64,000 bases of DNA from CAYFZO01 sp965223735. Lineage in GTDB: Bacteria > Pseudomonadota > Gammaproteobacteria > Poriferisulfidales > Oxydemutatoraceae. Below the pieces are notes generated by a model that did no database searches, was not told the origin of the DNA, and saw only the letters and a list, made by a program, of their open reading frames with translations. This document shows, in pieces, positions 24,609-33,939 of the stretch. Positions within the stretch are counted from its first letter, which is position 1. The number at the start of each line of letters is the position of its first letter. A program made the position numbers and the translations under genes. Where the stretch lies: the NCBI GenBank assembly GCA_965223735.1, contig OZ245010.1, forward strand, positions 1,550,001 through 1,614,000, given 5' to 3'.

Positions 24609-27359
24609 TCATCCCGTCCACCCAAGTCCCGCGGCGACGCAATTGATCGACAGCAGCAGCGCGACCAGTTTTTCCTGATAACTCAAATTGTCTTTGGTGT
24701 CTTCGCTTATCCGGCGCAGTTCCGCGATCAGCCGCACCTGTTCAAACCCGGCCTGATCCACCATCGGCAGGCGCCTTTCGAGGCGGCGGCTGAAGCGCGG
24801 AAATCTTTCGCAAAGGTGTTGCTTGCCGGTGATATTGAGCAGCATTTTTTCGCTCAGGTGGTATTCGTCCTTGATCAGGCCGAAGATCTGGTCGCGTACG
24901 CCGGTGTCCGGTACCAGTTCCGCGTAGGCGGCGGCGATATCGAGGTTGACCTGCGGCAGGGTTTTTTCGACCTCGTTGGCGATCAGGTGGAACAGCGGAC
25001 AATCCTTCAGCATGGCACGCAGCAGCGCAAGCCCGTCTTTGTTTTCAGACGTGAGTGTCTGCACCGCCGAACCGAAGCCGAACCAGCCGGGCACCATCAT
25101 CCGGTTCTGCGACCACGCGAACACCCACGGTATGGCGCGCAGGTCGTCGAGCGTGCCGGCGCCGAAACGCTGCGCCGGGCGCGACCCGATCTTCAACAAC
25201 GCCAGTTCCTCGACCGGGCTCGCCGCCTGATAGAACATGACCAGCCCGTCCTGATCCGCCAATCTGCGGTAGGTCGCGAACGCAGCGGCGGACAGCGTTT
25301 CCATCGCCGCCTCGAATTCACTGTTTTGCTGCAACCGCCTGCCAACCCCGGAGAACAGGCTGTGCCCGAGCGCCGTCGCGCACAGCGTTTCGAGTTGATG
25401 TTCGGCGGTGCCGAGGTTTGCAAACTTTGCAGACACCACTTCACCTTGTTCGGTGACCCGCATCCTGCCGTTGATCGTGAACGGCGGTTGCGCTGCTATC
25501 GCTTCGTCGGTGGGGGCGCCGCCGCGGCTGCTCGAGCCGCCGCGTCCGTGAAAGAATGACACCGCGACGCCGCGATCGCGCCCGACGGCATGCAACTGTT
25601 GCTGGGCTTTGCTGATCTCCCAGTTTGAGCAGACAAAGCCGCCGTCTTTATTGGAGTCCGAATACCCGACCATGATCTCCTGCACGCCGCCGAGTGAGTC
25701 CAGCGTGCGGCGCACCGCGTCTGTTTCCAGGACTTCCGAAAGGATTTCCGGGCCTTTACGCAGGTCTTCGATGGTCTCGAGCAGCGGCACGACGGCGATT
25801 CGGCACGCGCCTGCGTCAAACAGCCCGGCGAATTTTGCGAGCAGATAGACGTTCAGGACGTCCGCCCCCGAGCGCGTCATGCTCAGGATAAAACTGCCGA
25901 AGGCATGAGCGTCGAGGTCGTCGCCGACTTCGGCGATCAACCGGAACAGCCGGAAAGTCTCGGCGGTTTGCCCGGACAGTTCGCCGGTTGCGGGCGGGCA
26001 GGGTGCGTCGAGCAGCTCGGCCGCCCATTGGCGGTATTCGGCATCGGACTGCGGCGGATGCAGCGCTGCTTTTTTCAGGATCTCCGCCAGCGCTTGGTTG
26101 ATCCGGGTCGAATTCTCCCTGAGATCGAGGCTTACCGTCCGGAAACCGAAGGTGCACACGATGCGTATCAGGCGCAGCACGTAACGGCGGGCGATGCCGT
26201 TGGCGGCGACGTCGTTCAGGCAGCGGTGGATGATCTCGAGGTCGCCTTGCAGTTCGTCCGCGTCGCGGTAGCCGCCGGTGTCGGCGGGCAGGCGCTTTTC
26301 GGTTGCCGCCAAGGTCTTTTCGATTTTGGCGATGATGCAATGCGCGTATTGGCGGAACAGTTCGCCCGGGTTGCGCTTTTCTATTGCGTCGCGTTCGTCG
26401 CCGGCGTCGAGCAATTCGTCGAGGCGTTGCCTGAAATAATCGGGAACGTTGATTGAGTGCGCGGCGATGCTCAGGTGCCTGAGCAGCAGCCACATTTCCG
26501 CTTTGAGGTTTTTCAGGCTGGTTATGCGGTAAGTGAACAGGGCGTCGCGCGTGATCCCGGAGGTCACCAGCGGGTTGCCGTCGCGGTCGCCGCCGATCCA
26601 CGAGCCGAGGCGCAGCAGCGTGCCGGTTTCGAACGTCGTATCGGGGTAATAAGTTGCGAGCGCGTCGGTGAACTGTTCGTGTACAGTGTTGATCGCCTCA
26701 AAGATGGATTCGTGAAAGAAGTGGCAGCCCCATGCGATCTCGTCTTCGACCGAGGGCTTCTCCAGCCGGATCTCCCCGGTCATCCACAGCAGGTCTATCT
26801 CGTCGCACAGGTGCACGATCAGTTCGTTGCGCTCGCGCGGTGTCCAGCGCGTGAGTTCGAGTTGCTTGAGCAGCAGGTAAATGCGCCGGTGTATCTGCAG
26901 GACGGTGATGCGTTTGGCTTCGGTCGGATGCGCGGTGACGACCGGCTGGATCAACGTGTTGTCGAGCAGGGTTTGTATGGTGTCAGTGCCGATGCCTTTT
27001 TCGCGCGCCCCTGCGAGCAGGTGCATGAACGTGCCGTCGTTGCAATCGGCGCCGAGCGAGGTTTCGATATCGCGGCGGCGACGTACAGTCGCGTTCTGTT
27101 CGAGGATGTTCAGCAGTTGAAACCAGATTCCGCGCGCCTGCAACGTATGCAACAAGTCGAGGTCGCTGTCGGCGGAAGTTCGTTTACCCGTGAACAGGTC
27201 TTCGATGTTCGGGCGGCGACGGCGGATGACGTCGAGCAGCAACTTATGGAAAAGTTGCAGCGTGTGCGAGGCGTAGGCGATTGAACGCCGGCTGATTTCG
27301 GCGCGGTCGCGGCGATGGCTGGGTGTGATCGGGCCGAGGTAGCCGGGGAGGGTTGCCAC
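24609..27359 (-). CDS. ppc: Phosphoenolpyruvate carboxylase
   Basis: Adds bicarbonate to phosphoenolpyruvate to give oxaloacetate, the CO2-fixing step of the serine cycle. The 916-residue protein carries VVTAHPTEAKR (catalytic His), GSWIGGDRDGNP, MVGYSDSNKDGG and FFHGRGGSSSRGG, all in the standard order. The C-terminal glycine end (AAGLGWTG) matches the family. It is the last gene of the minus-strand serine-cycle block, 53 bases after the hydroxypyruvate reductase gene. Confidence 0.97.
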   Translation of the reverse strand: MATLPGYLGPITPSHRRDRAEISRRSIAYASHTLQLFHKLLLDVIRRRRPNIEDLFTGKRTSADSDLDLLHTLQARGIWFQLLNILEQNATVRRRRDIETSLGADCNDGTFMHLLAGAREKGIGTDTIQTLLDNTLIQPVVTAHPTEAKRITVLQIHRRIYLLLKQLELTRWTPRERNELIVHLCDEIDLLWMTGEIRLEKPSVEDEIAWGCHFFHESIFEAINTVHEQFTDALATYYPDTTFETGTLLRLGSWIGGDRDGNPLVTSGITRDALFTYRITSLKNLKAEMWLLLRHLSIAAHSINVPDYFRQRLDELLDAGDERDAIEKRNPGELFRQYAHCIIAKIEKTLAATEKRLPADTGGYRDADELQGDLEIIHRCLNDVAANGIARRYVLRLIRIVCTFGFRTVSLDLRENSTRINQALAEILKKAALHPPQSDAEYRQWAAELLDAPCPPATGELSGQTAETFRLFRLIAEVGDDLDAHAFGSFILSMTRSGADVLNVYLLAKFAGLFDAGACRIAVVPLLETIEDLRKGPEILSEVLETDAVRRTLDSLGGVQEIMVGYSDSNKDGGFVCSNWEISKAQQQLHAVGRDRGVAVSFFHGRGGSSSRGGAPTDEAIAAQPPFTINGRMRVTEQGEVVSAKFANLGTAEHQLETLCATALGHSLFSGVGRRLQQNSEFEAAMETLSAAAFATYRRLADQDGLVMFYQAASPVEELALLKIGSRPAQRFGAGTLDDLRAIPWVFAWSQNRMMVPGWFGFGSAVQTLTSENKDGLALLRAMLKDCPLFHLIANEVEKTLPQVNLDIAAAYAELVPDTGVRDQIFGLIKDEYHLSEKMLLNITGKQHLCERFPRFSRRLERRLPMVDQAGFEQVRLIAELRRISEDTKDNLSYQEKLVALLLSINCVAAGLGWTG

Positions 27360-27412
27360 GGGCTTCAGCCGCGAATTTCGGGGGCGGGTTGCGCCTGCCG
27401 CGGGCCGGCTCC

Positions 27413-28387
27413 TCAGGCGACCCGGTCCCCGGGCTTTTCGCCAGCGAGGTAGGCGCCGAGATTTTCAAGTACGCGTCGGCCCATCGCGATGCGGGTTTCG
27501 GCCGAGGCGCTGCCGAGATGCGGCAACAACACCGCGTTTTCCAGTTTCAGAAAACCCGGGTCGAGGGCGGGTTCGTCTTCATACACGTCGAGGCCGGCGC
27601 CCATGATGCGCTTGTTGCCGAGGGCGTCGATCAGCGCCTGATTGTCTATCACATCGCCGCGTGCGGTATTGATCAGGTAGGCCGACGGCTTCATCATCGC
27701 CAGGCGTTCCTGATTAATCAGGTGGTAGGTCTGTTTACCGCCGGGGCAGTGCAGTGAAATAAAATCGGCTTTGGCCAGCAGGTCTTCGATTGAATCACAG
27801 CGCACCGCGTCGTATTTCCCGGTCACTTCCGTCGGGATATCAAACGGGTCGCTGTAAATGATCTTCATGCCGAAGCCGAAGTGCGCCTTGTGTGCGACCG
27901 CTCTGGCGATGCGTCCGAAGCCGATCAGCCCCAGTGTTTTGCCGGTGACCTTGGTGCCGACCATGTGGGTCGGGCGCCAGCCCCCCCAAGCCTGCGCTCG
28001 CACGTGGCGTTCGCCTTCGCCGATCCGCCGCGCCACCGTCAGCAGCAGCGCCATCGCGATGTCGGCGGTGCAGTCGGTCAGCACTTCGGGGGTATTGGTG
28101 ACGATCAGGCCCGCGGCTTTTGCTGCGTCGAGGTCGATATGGTTGAAGCCGACGCCGAAATTGCCGAGGAATTTGCACCGCATGTCGGAGACGCCGAGCA
28201 CTCCCACGTCGAACGGGTCGGTGACGGTCGGCAACACGCATTCGGCGGTGCGCAGTGCGTCTTTCAACTCGTCTTTTGACATCGGATGGTCGTCTCTATT
28301 GAGTTGAACATCGCTGCACATTTGCTGTAGTTCTTCCTCGACGACGGCGGGCCAGCGTCGCGTGACTATGACTTTTTGGTTGTTCAT
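27413..28387 (-). CDS. hprA: Glycerate dehydrogenase / hydroxypyruvate reductase
   Basis: NAD(P)H-dependent D-2-hydroxyacid dehydrogenase that reduces hydroxypyruvate to D-glycerate in the serine cycle. The 324-residue protein has the nucleotide loop GLIGFGRIARAVA and NTARGDVIDNQALIDAL with catalytic Arg. The catalytic Glu is in DVYEDEPALDPG and the His in VLLPHLGSAS. GyaR-type glyoxylate reductase is very similar; the gene context favours hydroxypyruvate. It lies 4 bases downstream of mtkB. Confidence 0.9.
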   Translation of the reverse strand: MNNQKVIVTRRWPAVVEEELQQMCSDVQLNRDDHPMSKDELKDALRTAECVLPTVTDPFDVGVLGVSDMRCKFLGNFGVGFNHIDLDAAKAAGLIVTNTPEVLTDCTADIAMALLLTVARRIGEGERHVRAQAWGGWRPTHMVGTKVTGKTLGLIGFGRIARAVAHKAHFGFGMKIIYSDPFDIPTEVTGKYDAVRCDSIEDLLAKADFISLHCPGGKQTYHLINQERLAMMKPSAYLINTARGDVIDNQALIDALGNKRIMGAGLDVYEDEPALDPGFLKLENAVLLPHLGSASAETRIAMGRRVLENLGAYLAGEKPGDRVA

Positions 28388-28391
28388 ATTA

Positions 28392-29279
28392 TTAGAGGTT
28401 CTTTAATACTGTTTCCATGGTGGGGCCTAATTCTGAAGGGCTGGGCGCGATAACGGCGCCGGCTTCTTTCAGGATTTCGACTTTTTCCGCGGCGCTTTCG
28501 CCTTTGCCCGAAACGATGGCGCCGGCATGGCCCATGCGCCGTCCTTTCGGGGCGGTCAGGCCCGCGATGTAGGCGACCACCGGCTTGCTCATTCGGTCGC
28601 GGATGTAGTCGGCAGCTTCCGCTTCCTGCGGCCCGCCGATTTCGCCGATCATCATCACCGCTTTAGTTTCATCGTCGGCCTCGAACAGTGCCAGGATGTC
28701 GCGGTGCGAACTGCCGTTGATCGGGTCGCCGCCGATACCGACGCTGGTGGAGATGCCGATGCCGGCGGCTTTCATTTGCGACGCGGCTTCGTAGCCGAGC
28801 GTGCCCGAACGGGCGACCACGCCGACTTCGCCGGGCATATAAATATGTCCCGGCATGATGCCGAGCAATGCCTTGCCCGGCGTGATCGTGCCCGCGCAGT
28901 TGGGACCTGTCAGAATCATTTTGTGCTCGCGCCTGTAGCGGCGCATGAAGCGCTTGACCTTCATCATGTCGAGTGTCGGTATGCCATCGGTGATCGCGAC
29001 GCAGTAGCGGATACCCGCGTCGGCGGCTTCCATGATCGAGTCCGCGGCGGCGGCGGCGGGCACGAACACGATGCTGATGTCGGCGCCGGTCGCGGCGACC
29101 GCCGCCTTGACAGTGTTGAACACCGGCTTGTTCAGGTGCGTCTGTCCGCCCTTGCCGGGGGTGACGCCGCCGACCACGTTGGTGCCGTACTCCATCATCT
29201 CTCCAGCGTGGAAAGTGCCGATGCGCCCGGTGAAGCCCTGGATGATGACTTTGCTGTTTTCGTCGATCAGGATGGACAT
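28392..29279 (-). CDS. mtkB: Malate-CoA ligase alpha subunit
   Basis: Small subunit of malate thiokinase, which makes malyl-CoA from malate, CoA and ATP. The CoA-binding fold shows IIQGFTGRIGTFHAGEMMEYG, GPNCAGTITPGKALLGIMPG, ARSGTLGYEA and the phospho-histidine region RRMGHAGAIVSGKGE. Sequence alone cannot fully separate it from succinyl-CoA synthetase SucD. The adjoining mtkA and mcl genes and the divergence from typical SucD make the malate enzyme more likely. Confidence 0.9.
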   Translation of the reverse strand: MSILIDENSKVIIQGFTGRIGTFHAGEMMEYGTNVVGGVTPGKGGQTHLNKPVFNTVKAAVAATGADISIVFVPAAAAADSIMEAADAGIRYCVAITDGIPTLDMMKVKRFMRRYRREHKMILTGPNCAGTITPGKALLGIMPGHIYMPGEVGVVARSGTLGYEAASQMKAAGIGISTSVGIGGDPINGSSHRDILALFEADDETKAVMMIGEIGGPQEAEAADYIRDRMSKPVVAYIAGLTAPKGRRMGHAGAIVSGKGESAAEKVEILKEAGAVIAPSPSELGPTMETVLKNL

Positions 29280-29283
29280 GAAC

Positions 29284-30447
29284 CTAGCCTTTTACCGTGG
29301 CGGCGGCCTGTCGTGCGGCTTCGCCCAGCGTGTCGGCCGAGATGATCGGGAACTCACTTTCTTCAAGCATCCGCTTGCCGAGTTCCACGTTGGTGCCCGA
29401 CAGGCGCACGATCAGCGGCACGTTGACTTCGAGTTTCGCGACCGCTTTGATGATGCCCTCGGCGATCCAGTCGCAGCGGTTGATGCCGGCGTAGATGTTG
29501 ACCAGCAGCGCTTTCACGTTAACGTCCTCGAGCACCAGTTCGAAAGCCTTGGCGACTCGCTCGGGCGAGGCGCCGCCGCCGATGTCAAGGAAGTTTGCGG
29601 GCTCGCCGCCGACGTGCTTGATCATGTCCATGGTCGCCATCGCCAGGCCGGCGCCGTTGATCATGCAGCCGATGTTGCCGTCGAGTCCGACGTAATTGAG
29701 GTCGTGTTCGGAGGCGCGAGTCTCGCGCGGATCTTCCTGCGACTTGTCGCGCTGGTCGGTGATTTCAGGGTGGCGGAACAGCGCGTTGTCGTCAAAGTTG
29801 ATCTTGGCGTCGAGTGCGATCAGCCGCTTTTCGCGCGTGGTCACCAGCGGGTTGATCTCGACCATGTTCGCGTCGAGTTCAATCAGGGTGTTGTAGCAGG
29901 CCTTGAAAGTGGTGACCGCCTGCTTGACGACTTCGCCGGACAGCTTGAGCGAGAAAGCGAGTTCGCGTGCCTGGAAGCTGGTCAGCCCGACCGCCGGGTC
30001 CACCGGGATGCGGGTGATCGCGCCCGGGTTCCTCGACGCGACTTCTTCAATTTCCATACCGCCCTCGGCGGAGACCACCGCGACGACGCGCTCGCTCGCC
30101 CGATCAACGACAAAGGCCGCGTAGATCTCACGCTCGATCTCGCTTGCGGCCTCGATGTACACCTTCTCAACGATCTTGCCATTTTCTCCGGTTTGGTGTG
30201 TCACTAGACGCGAGCCGATCAGTTTGTCGGTGGCCTTGGCAACGTCGCGATCGTTATCGCACACGATGATGCCGCCGGCCTTGCCGCGCGCCCCCGAATG
30301 CACCTGCGCCTTGACCACGCATTTGTCGCTTGCAAGAGAGCGGTAGCCGACCACGGCCTGCGCCGGGCTGAACGCGAGCCTGCCGGGTGAGATCCGCACG
30401 CCGCGTTCGGCGAGCAGCTCCTTGGCCTGGTACTCGTGGATGTTCAC
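29284..30447 (-). CDS. mtkA: Malate-CoA ligase beta subunit
   Basis: Large, nucleotide-binding subunit of malate thiokinase. ATP-grasp domain landmarks: MNIHEYQAKELLAERGV, KAQVHSGARGKAGGI, ANMVEINPLVTT and GLDGNIGCMINGAGLAMATMD. FLDIGGGASPERV follows. Length 387, as in serine-cycle methylotrophs. The start overlaps the mcl stop by 4 bases and 4 bases separate it from mtkB, so mcl-mtkA-mtkB are tightly linked. Confidence 0.92.
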   Translation of the reverse strand: MNIHEYQAKELLAERGVRISPGRLAFSPAQAVVGYRSLASDKCVVKAQVHSGARGKAGGIIVCDNDRDVAKATDKLIGSRLVTHQTGENGKIVEKVYIEAASEIEREIYAAFVVDRASERVVAVVSAEGGMEIEEVASRNPGAITRIPVDPAVGLTSFQARELAFSLKLSGEVVKQAVTTFKACYNTLIELDANMVEINPLVTTREKRLIALDAKINFDDNALFRHPEITDQRDKSQEDPRETRASEHDLNYVGLDGNIGCMINGAGLAMATMDMIKHVGGEPANFLDIGGGASPERVAKAFELVLEDVNVKALLVNIYAGINRCDWIAEGIIKAVAKLEVNVPLIVRLSGTNVELGKRMLEESEFPIISADTLGEAARQAAATVKG

Positions 30448-31394
30448 CGGCTTTGTTTGGCGGCGATCGCGTCGGCGGTGCGTACCACGTTCTCGGCCAT
30501 GCGCGCCGAGGCCGCGTCGATCATCTTGCCGTCGAGCGACGCCGCGCCGCGTCCCTCGCGCGCCGCTTTTTCGAGTTCCTCAAGGATCCTGCGCGCTTTT
30601 TCGACTTCGGCGGGCGGCGGTGAGAACACTTCGTTGGCGAGTGCGATCTGCGAGGGGTGGATCGCCCATTTGCCTTCGATACCGAGCGCCGCGCCGCGCT
30701 TTGCCGCGAGAACGTAGCCGTCGGAGTCCTTGAAATCGCCGAACGGTCCGTCGATCGGGCGCAACCCGCAGGCGCGGCAGGCGACGGTCATGCGGCTGAG
30801 CGCCGCGTGCCACTGGTCGCCCGGGTAATCAGGATTGAGACCGCCGATATTCACCGTGCGCGCGCGATTGCTCGCCGCGTAGTCGGCGACGCCGAAGTGC
30901 ATGGCTTCGAGGCGCGTGCCGCGTGCCGCGGCAATCGCCTCAACGTTGGCCATGCCGATCGCGGTTTCGATCAGCGCTTCGAGTTCGATGCGGTGCTCGA
31001 TGCCCATCGCTTCCTCGATCTGGGTCACCATCATATCCACTGCATAAAGATCCGCGGGCACGCCGACTTTCGGCACTAGGATCGTGTCGAGATGTTTGCC
31101 GGCCTGTTCGACCACATCGACCACGTCGCGGTACATGTAATGCGTGTCGAGGCCGTTGATGCGGACTGAAATCGTCTTGCCAGACCCCTTCCAGTCGAGG
31201 TCGTTGAGTGCGGCGATCGCGTTCTTGCGCGCCTGCGGCTTGTCGTCGGGCGCGACCGCGTCCTCGAGGTCGAGGAAAACGTAGTCGGCGTCGGACCCCA
31301 GCGCTTTCTCGATCATCCCTGGATTGGACGCCGGCACCGCGAGTTCGCTGCGCTGCACGCGGCTTTTCGCAGGTTCGTAACGTGTGTGACTCAT
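30444..31394 (-). CDS. mcl: Malyl-CoA lyase (CitE/HpcH family)
   Basis: Cleaves malyl-CoA to acetyl-CoA and glyoxylate, closing the serine cycle. The 316-residue TIM-barrel protein has RSELAVPASNPGMIEKAL, ADYVFLDLEDAVAPDDKPQAR with the metal-binding acid, RINGLDTHYMYRDVVDV, LEALIETAIGM and GIEGKWAIHPSQIALAN. These fit malyl-CoA lyases better than citrate lyase CitE. Its stop overlaps the mtkA start. Confidence 0.92.
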   Translation of the reverse strand: MSHTRYEPAKSRVQRSELAVPASNPGMIEKALGSDADYVFLDLEDAVAPDDKPQARKNAIAALNDLDWKGSGKTISVRINGLDTHYMYRDVVDVVEQAGKHLDTILVPKVGVPADLYAVDMMVTQIEEAMGIEHRIELEALIETAIGMANVEAIAAARGTRLEAMHFGVADYAASNRARTVNIGGLNPDYPGDQWHAALSRMTVACRACGLRPIDGPFGDFKDSDGYVLAAKRGAALGIEGKWAIHPSQIALANEVFSPPPAEVEKARRILEELEKAAREGRGAASLDGKMIDAASARMAENVVRTADAIAAKQSR

Positions 31395-31415
31395 GGCTGT
31401 GTGCGTCGTCGCCGG

Positions 31416-32633
31416 TTAGTGGCGTTTTCTCTTTGCCGGTGACTTTCCGGGCGCCCTTTTCAGCGGCGGGGCGGTGTCGCGGAAGTATTCTTCGGCCGCG
31501 GCGGTGCCGCTGCCGGGGGCGATTCTCAGGCCCGCGTCGCGCATGGCCATCTCGGTGCCTGCGATTACCGAGAGGATCGAGGTCTCATTATGGTCTCCGA
31601 GGTGCCCGATGCGGAACACCTTGCCCGCGAGTTGCGAAAGCCCGGCGCCGAGCGAGATGTTGTAGCGGTTGTAGGCGATGTTGATCACCTCGCGCGCGTC
31701 GCGGTTTGGCGGCACGACGATCGCCGTGACCGTGTCCGAATACCACTTCGGCTCTTTGGCGCAGGTTTTCAGTCTCCACGCTTGGATTGCATTGCGCACG
31801 CCTTCGGCGAGGCGGTGGTGGCGCTTGAACACGTTGGCGAGACCTTCCTTGAGCAGCAGGTCGAGAGACTCTCTCAAGCCGTAGAGCAGTGGGATCGAGG
31901 GCGTGTACGGAAAAAAACCGTCCTTGTTGGCGACGATATGGTCTTCGATGTCGAGATAGCATCTGGCGCATTTCGCTTTCTTTCTCGCGCGCAATGCCTT
32001 GGCGCTGAAACATACGAGTGCAAGTCCTGCGGGCAGCATGAAGCCTTTTTGCGAGCCGCTCACCGCGACATCAACCTTCCAGTCATCCATGCGGAAGTCA
32101 ACGCTGGCGATTGAGCTGACGCCATCGGCGTAAAGCATCGCCGGGTGCCCGACCTGGTCGAGCACTTTGCGCGCGCCGCGCACGTCGCTGGCGACACCGG
32201 TCGCGGTTTCGTTCTGGCACACCATGACGCCCTTGATTTCGTGGCGGATGTCGGCCTGCAGGCGCTTTTTGAGCTTGTCGAGCGGGAAGCCCTGCCCCCA
32301 CGGTGTTTCGAAGAATTCGACGTCGAGGCCGACCCGCTGGGCGAGGTCTATCCACAAGTGACTGAACTGCCCGAAGCGTGCAGTCAGTACTTTGTCTCCC
32401 GGCGACAGCGTATTCACCAAGGCGATTTCCCACCCGGCGGTGCCCGATCCCGGGAAGATGAATGATTGCCCGGTTTTGGTTTTGAAGATCTGGTTGAGAT
32501 CCTTGAACAGCGGCTTGGTCAGCTTGTGCATATCGGGGCGGCGATGGTCTTCCTGCGGAACGCGCATCGCGTTGTCAACGGTTGCCGGCAGGTTGGTCGG
32601 GCCCGGCACAAATAAGAAGTTGCGTCCTGGCAT
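31416..32633 (-). CDS. sgaA: Serine-glyoxylate aminotransferase
   Basis: PLP enzyme that moves the amino group of serine to glyoxylate, giving hydroxypyruvate and glycine. Class V aminotransferase landmarks: NFLFVPGPTNLPATV, FPGSGTAGWEIALVN, ARFGQFSHLW, the PLP lysine in VSGSQKGFMLPAGLALV, and FRIGHLGDHNETSI. It is the promoter-proximal gene of the serine-cycle block. The C-terminal 25 residues are basic and alanine-rich. Its 5' end and upstream DNA are duplicated at 32765-32913. Confidence 0.93.
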   Translation of the reverse strand: MPGRNFLFVPGPTNLPATVDNAMRVPQEDHRRPDMHKLTKPLFKDLNQIFKTKTGQSFIFPGSGTAGWEIALVNTLSPGDKVLTARFGQFSHLWIDLAQRVGLDVEFFETPWGQGFPLDKLKKRLQADIRHEIKGVMVCQNETATGVASDVRGARKVLDQVGHPAMLYADGVSSIASVDFRMDDWKVDVAVSGSQKGFMLPAGLALVCFSAKALRARKKAKCARCYLDIEDHIVANKDGFFPYTPSIPLLYGLRESLDLLLKEGLANVFKRHHRLAEGVRNAIQAWRLKTCAKEPKWYSDTVTAIVVPPNRDAREVINIAYNRYNISLGAGLSQLAGKVFRIGHLGDHNETSILSVIAGTEMAMRDAGLRIAPGSGTAAAEEYFRDTAPPLKRAPGKSPAKRKRH

Positions 32634-32913
32634 GATTGTTTTCCTGGGTTTTCGGTTTATTTTCTGATGATGGTTCCGCCGGGGAAAGTCGGGCGGAAGC
32701 GGCGATTATGCCGCAAGCGGTGGTTGTTTCTCAAGGCATTTCACGCACCGGGATTACTTAAGTCGGCAGGTTGGTCGGTTCGGCACAAACAGGAAGTTGC
32801 GTCCCGGGATGATCGTTTTCCTGGATTTTCGGTTTATTTCTTGATGACGGCCCCATCTGGGAAAGTTGGGCGGAAACGGCGATTATGCCGCAAGCGGCGG
32901 TTGTTTCTCAAGG
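32587..32913. repeat. ~150-bp imperfect direct repeat of the sga 5' end and upstream DNA
   Basis: Bases 32587-32736 (first ~16 codons of sga plus about 100 bases upstream) recur at 32765-32913 at roughly 90% identity with one indel. The outer copy has ATG changed to ATC and an internal deletion, so it cannot encode the N-terminus. Shared upstream sequence includes GATTATGCCGCAAGCGG and TTGTTTCTCAAGG. The 401 bases between sga and the next gene are otherwise without a recognisable gene. Confidence 0.88.
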
Positions 32914-33034
32914 AGGCGTTTGAGGTTGCCCTTCAAGCCCCTGATAAACGGCGATCGGGAAAATCGGAAACGCGGCGTTCCCCCGGCACTTGAGCGACAA
33001 GTATTCGGTTCCTGATCCGGGATCCGGGCTTTAC

Positions 33035-33913
33035 CTATGACGCTGATTTGTCCGAACTCCGTGAGCACTTCCAGTATTTAATGTAAAGTCGCAGCGCGAT
33101 GTATTTCATCATTTTTACCAGGATCAAAAGCCTCATACGGGACTTCATCGGGGAGTGAGTCAGGCAAAATTTCAGTAGGCTTCTGACATCAAATCTGTAA
33201 ATAAATACAAACCGGGGATACGTGGAATGCGGGTATTCCCTGAACAATGCCTTCTGGTGGTGATACGGAGCATACGGCCTTCTATGGACTGTTACCTGAT
33301 GTTTTTTGCATAGGAGGCTCCATATACTTTGGTCGTGCCGATTTGCCCTGAATCCAGGATAATTTTCTTTGCCGCATTGATTGGGAATGTCGGTGATGAC
33401 CCTCTCGTCCTGAGCGTAGTGCAGCCACTCGCTGACCAGCTTCATGCTGAATGCCGTTTTCCTCCACAAGGAAAAACCGCACATCAGTTGAAGGGTATCT
33501 GTGTACCGTAACGTATCGCATCCCATCAGAATGAACGCATCCCTTTTGGTCCACTCGCGTTCCTTGAAATCGTGGTTTTCGAAGGCGATTACGTCTTGAT
33601 CTGTCCGCTGCATCGTCTTGATCAGCGGCACCGCGGATCCGATGAAAATGCTGCCTGCATCAGAGTAAAACAGAAAATCGTCCAGCCTCATGTTTTCCAG
33701 GGTTTTTTTAATGATGTAGGGTTTCCAGAGCCAATAGCCCGCGCCTTGCGGGTTTTCCAGGATATGTTTGTTTCGTTGCCGGAATGCCGAGTCGAGATCT
33801 TCAGGCGCATATTCAATGACTTTGTCAAAATCACCCGCCAACGACCCCGTTATACTGTTCAAATTGCGGCGGAATTCAAACTTGTGGGATGCATAATTGA
33901 TCAGTATTTTCAT
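33035..33913 (-). CDS. Glycosyltransferase-like protein, probably acquired
   Basis: A 292-residue protein starting MKILINYASHKFEFRRNLN. Segments typical of small polysaccharide glycosyltransferases are GYWLWKPYIIKKTLE, DDFLFYSDAGSIFIG (DxG-like nucleotide-sugar site) and FRANRHDQSIWSLLCKK. The C-terminus is basic. I cannot name the sugar or acceptor. The DNA is clearly AT-richer than its neighbours and the gene interrupts an otherwise metabolic block, so recent horizontal transfer is likely. It is 26 bases downstream of folD. Confidence 0.65.
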   Translation of the reverse strand: MKILINYASHKFEFRRNLNSITGSLAGDFDKVIEYAPEDLDSAFRQRNKHILENPQGAGYWLWKPYIIKKTLENMRLDDFLFYSDAGSIFIGSAVPLIKTMQRTDQDVIAFENHDFKEREWTKRDAFILMGCDTLRYTDTLQLMCGFSLWRKTAFSMKLVSEWLHYAQDERVITDIPNQCGKENYPGFRANRHDQSIWSLLCKKHQVTVHRRPYAPYHHQKALFREYPHSTYPRFVFIYRFDVRSLLKFCLTHSPMKSRMRLLILVKMMKYIALRLYIKYWKCSRSSDKSAS

Positions 33914-33939
33914 TGGCGCCTGTTTGTTTTTGGTCTGTG

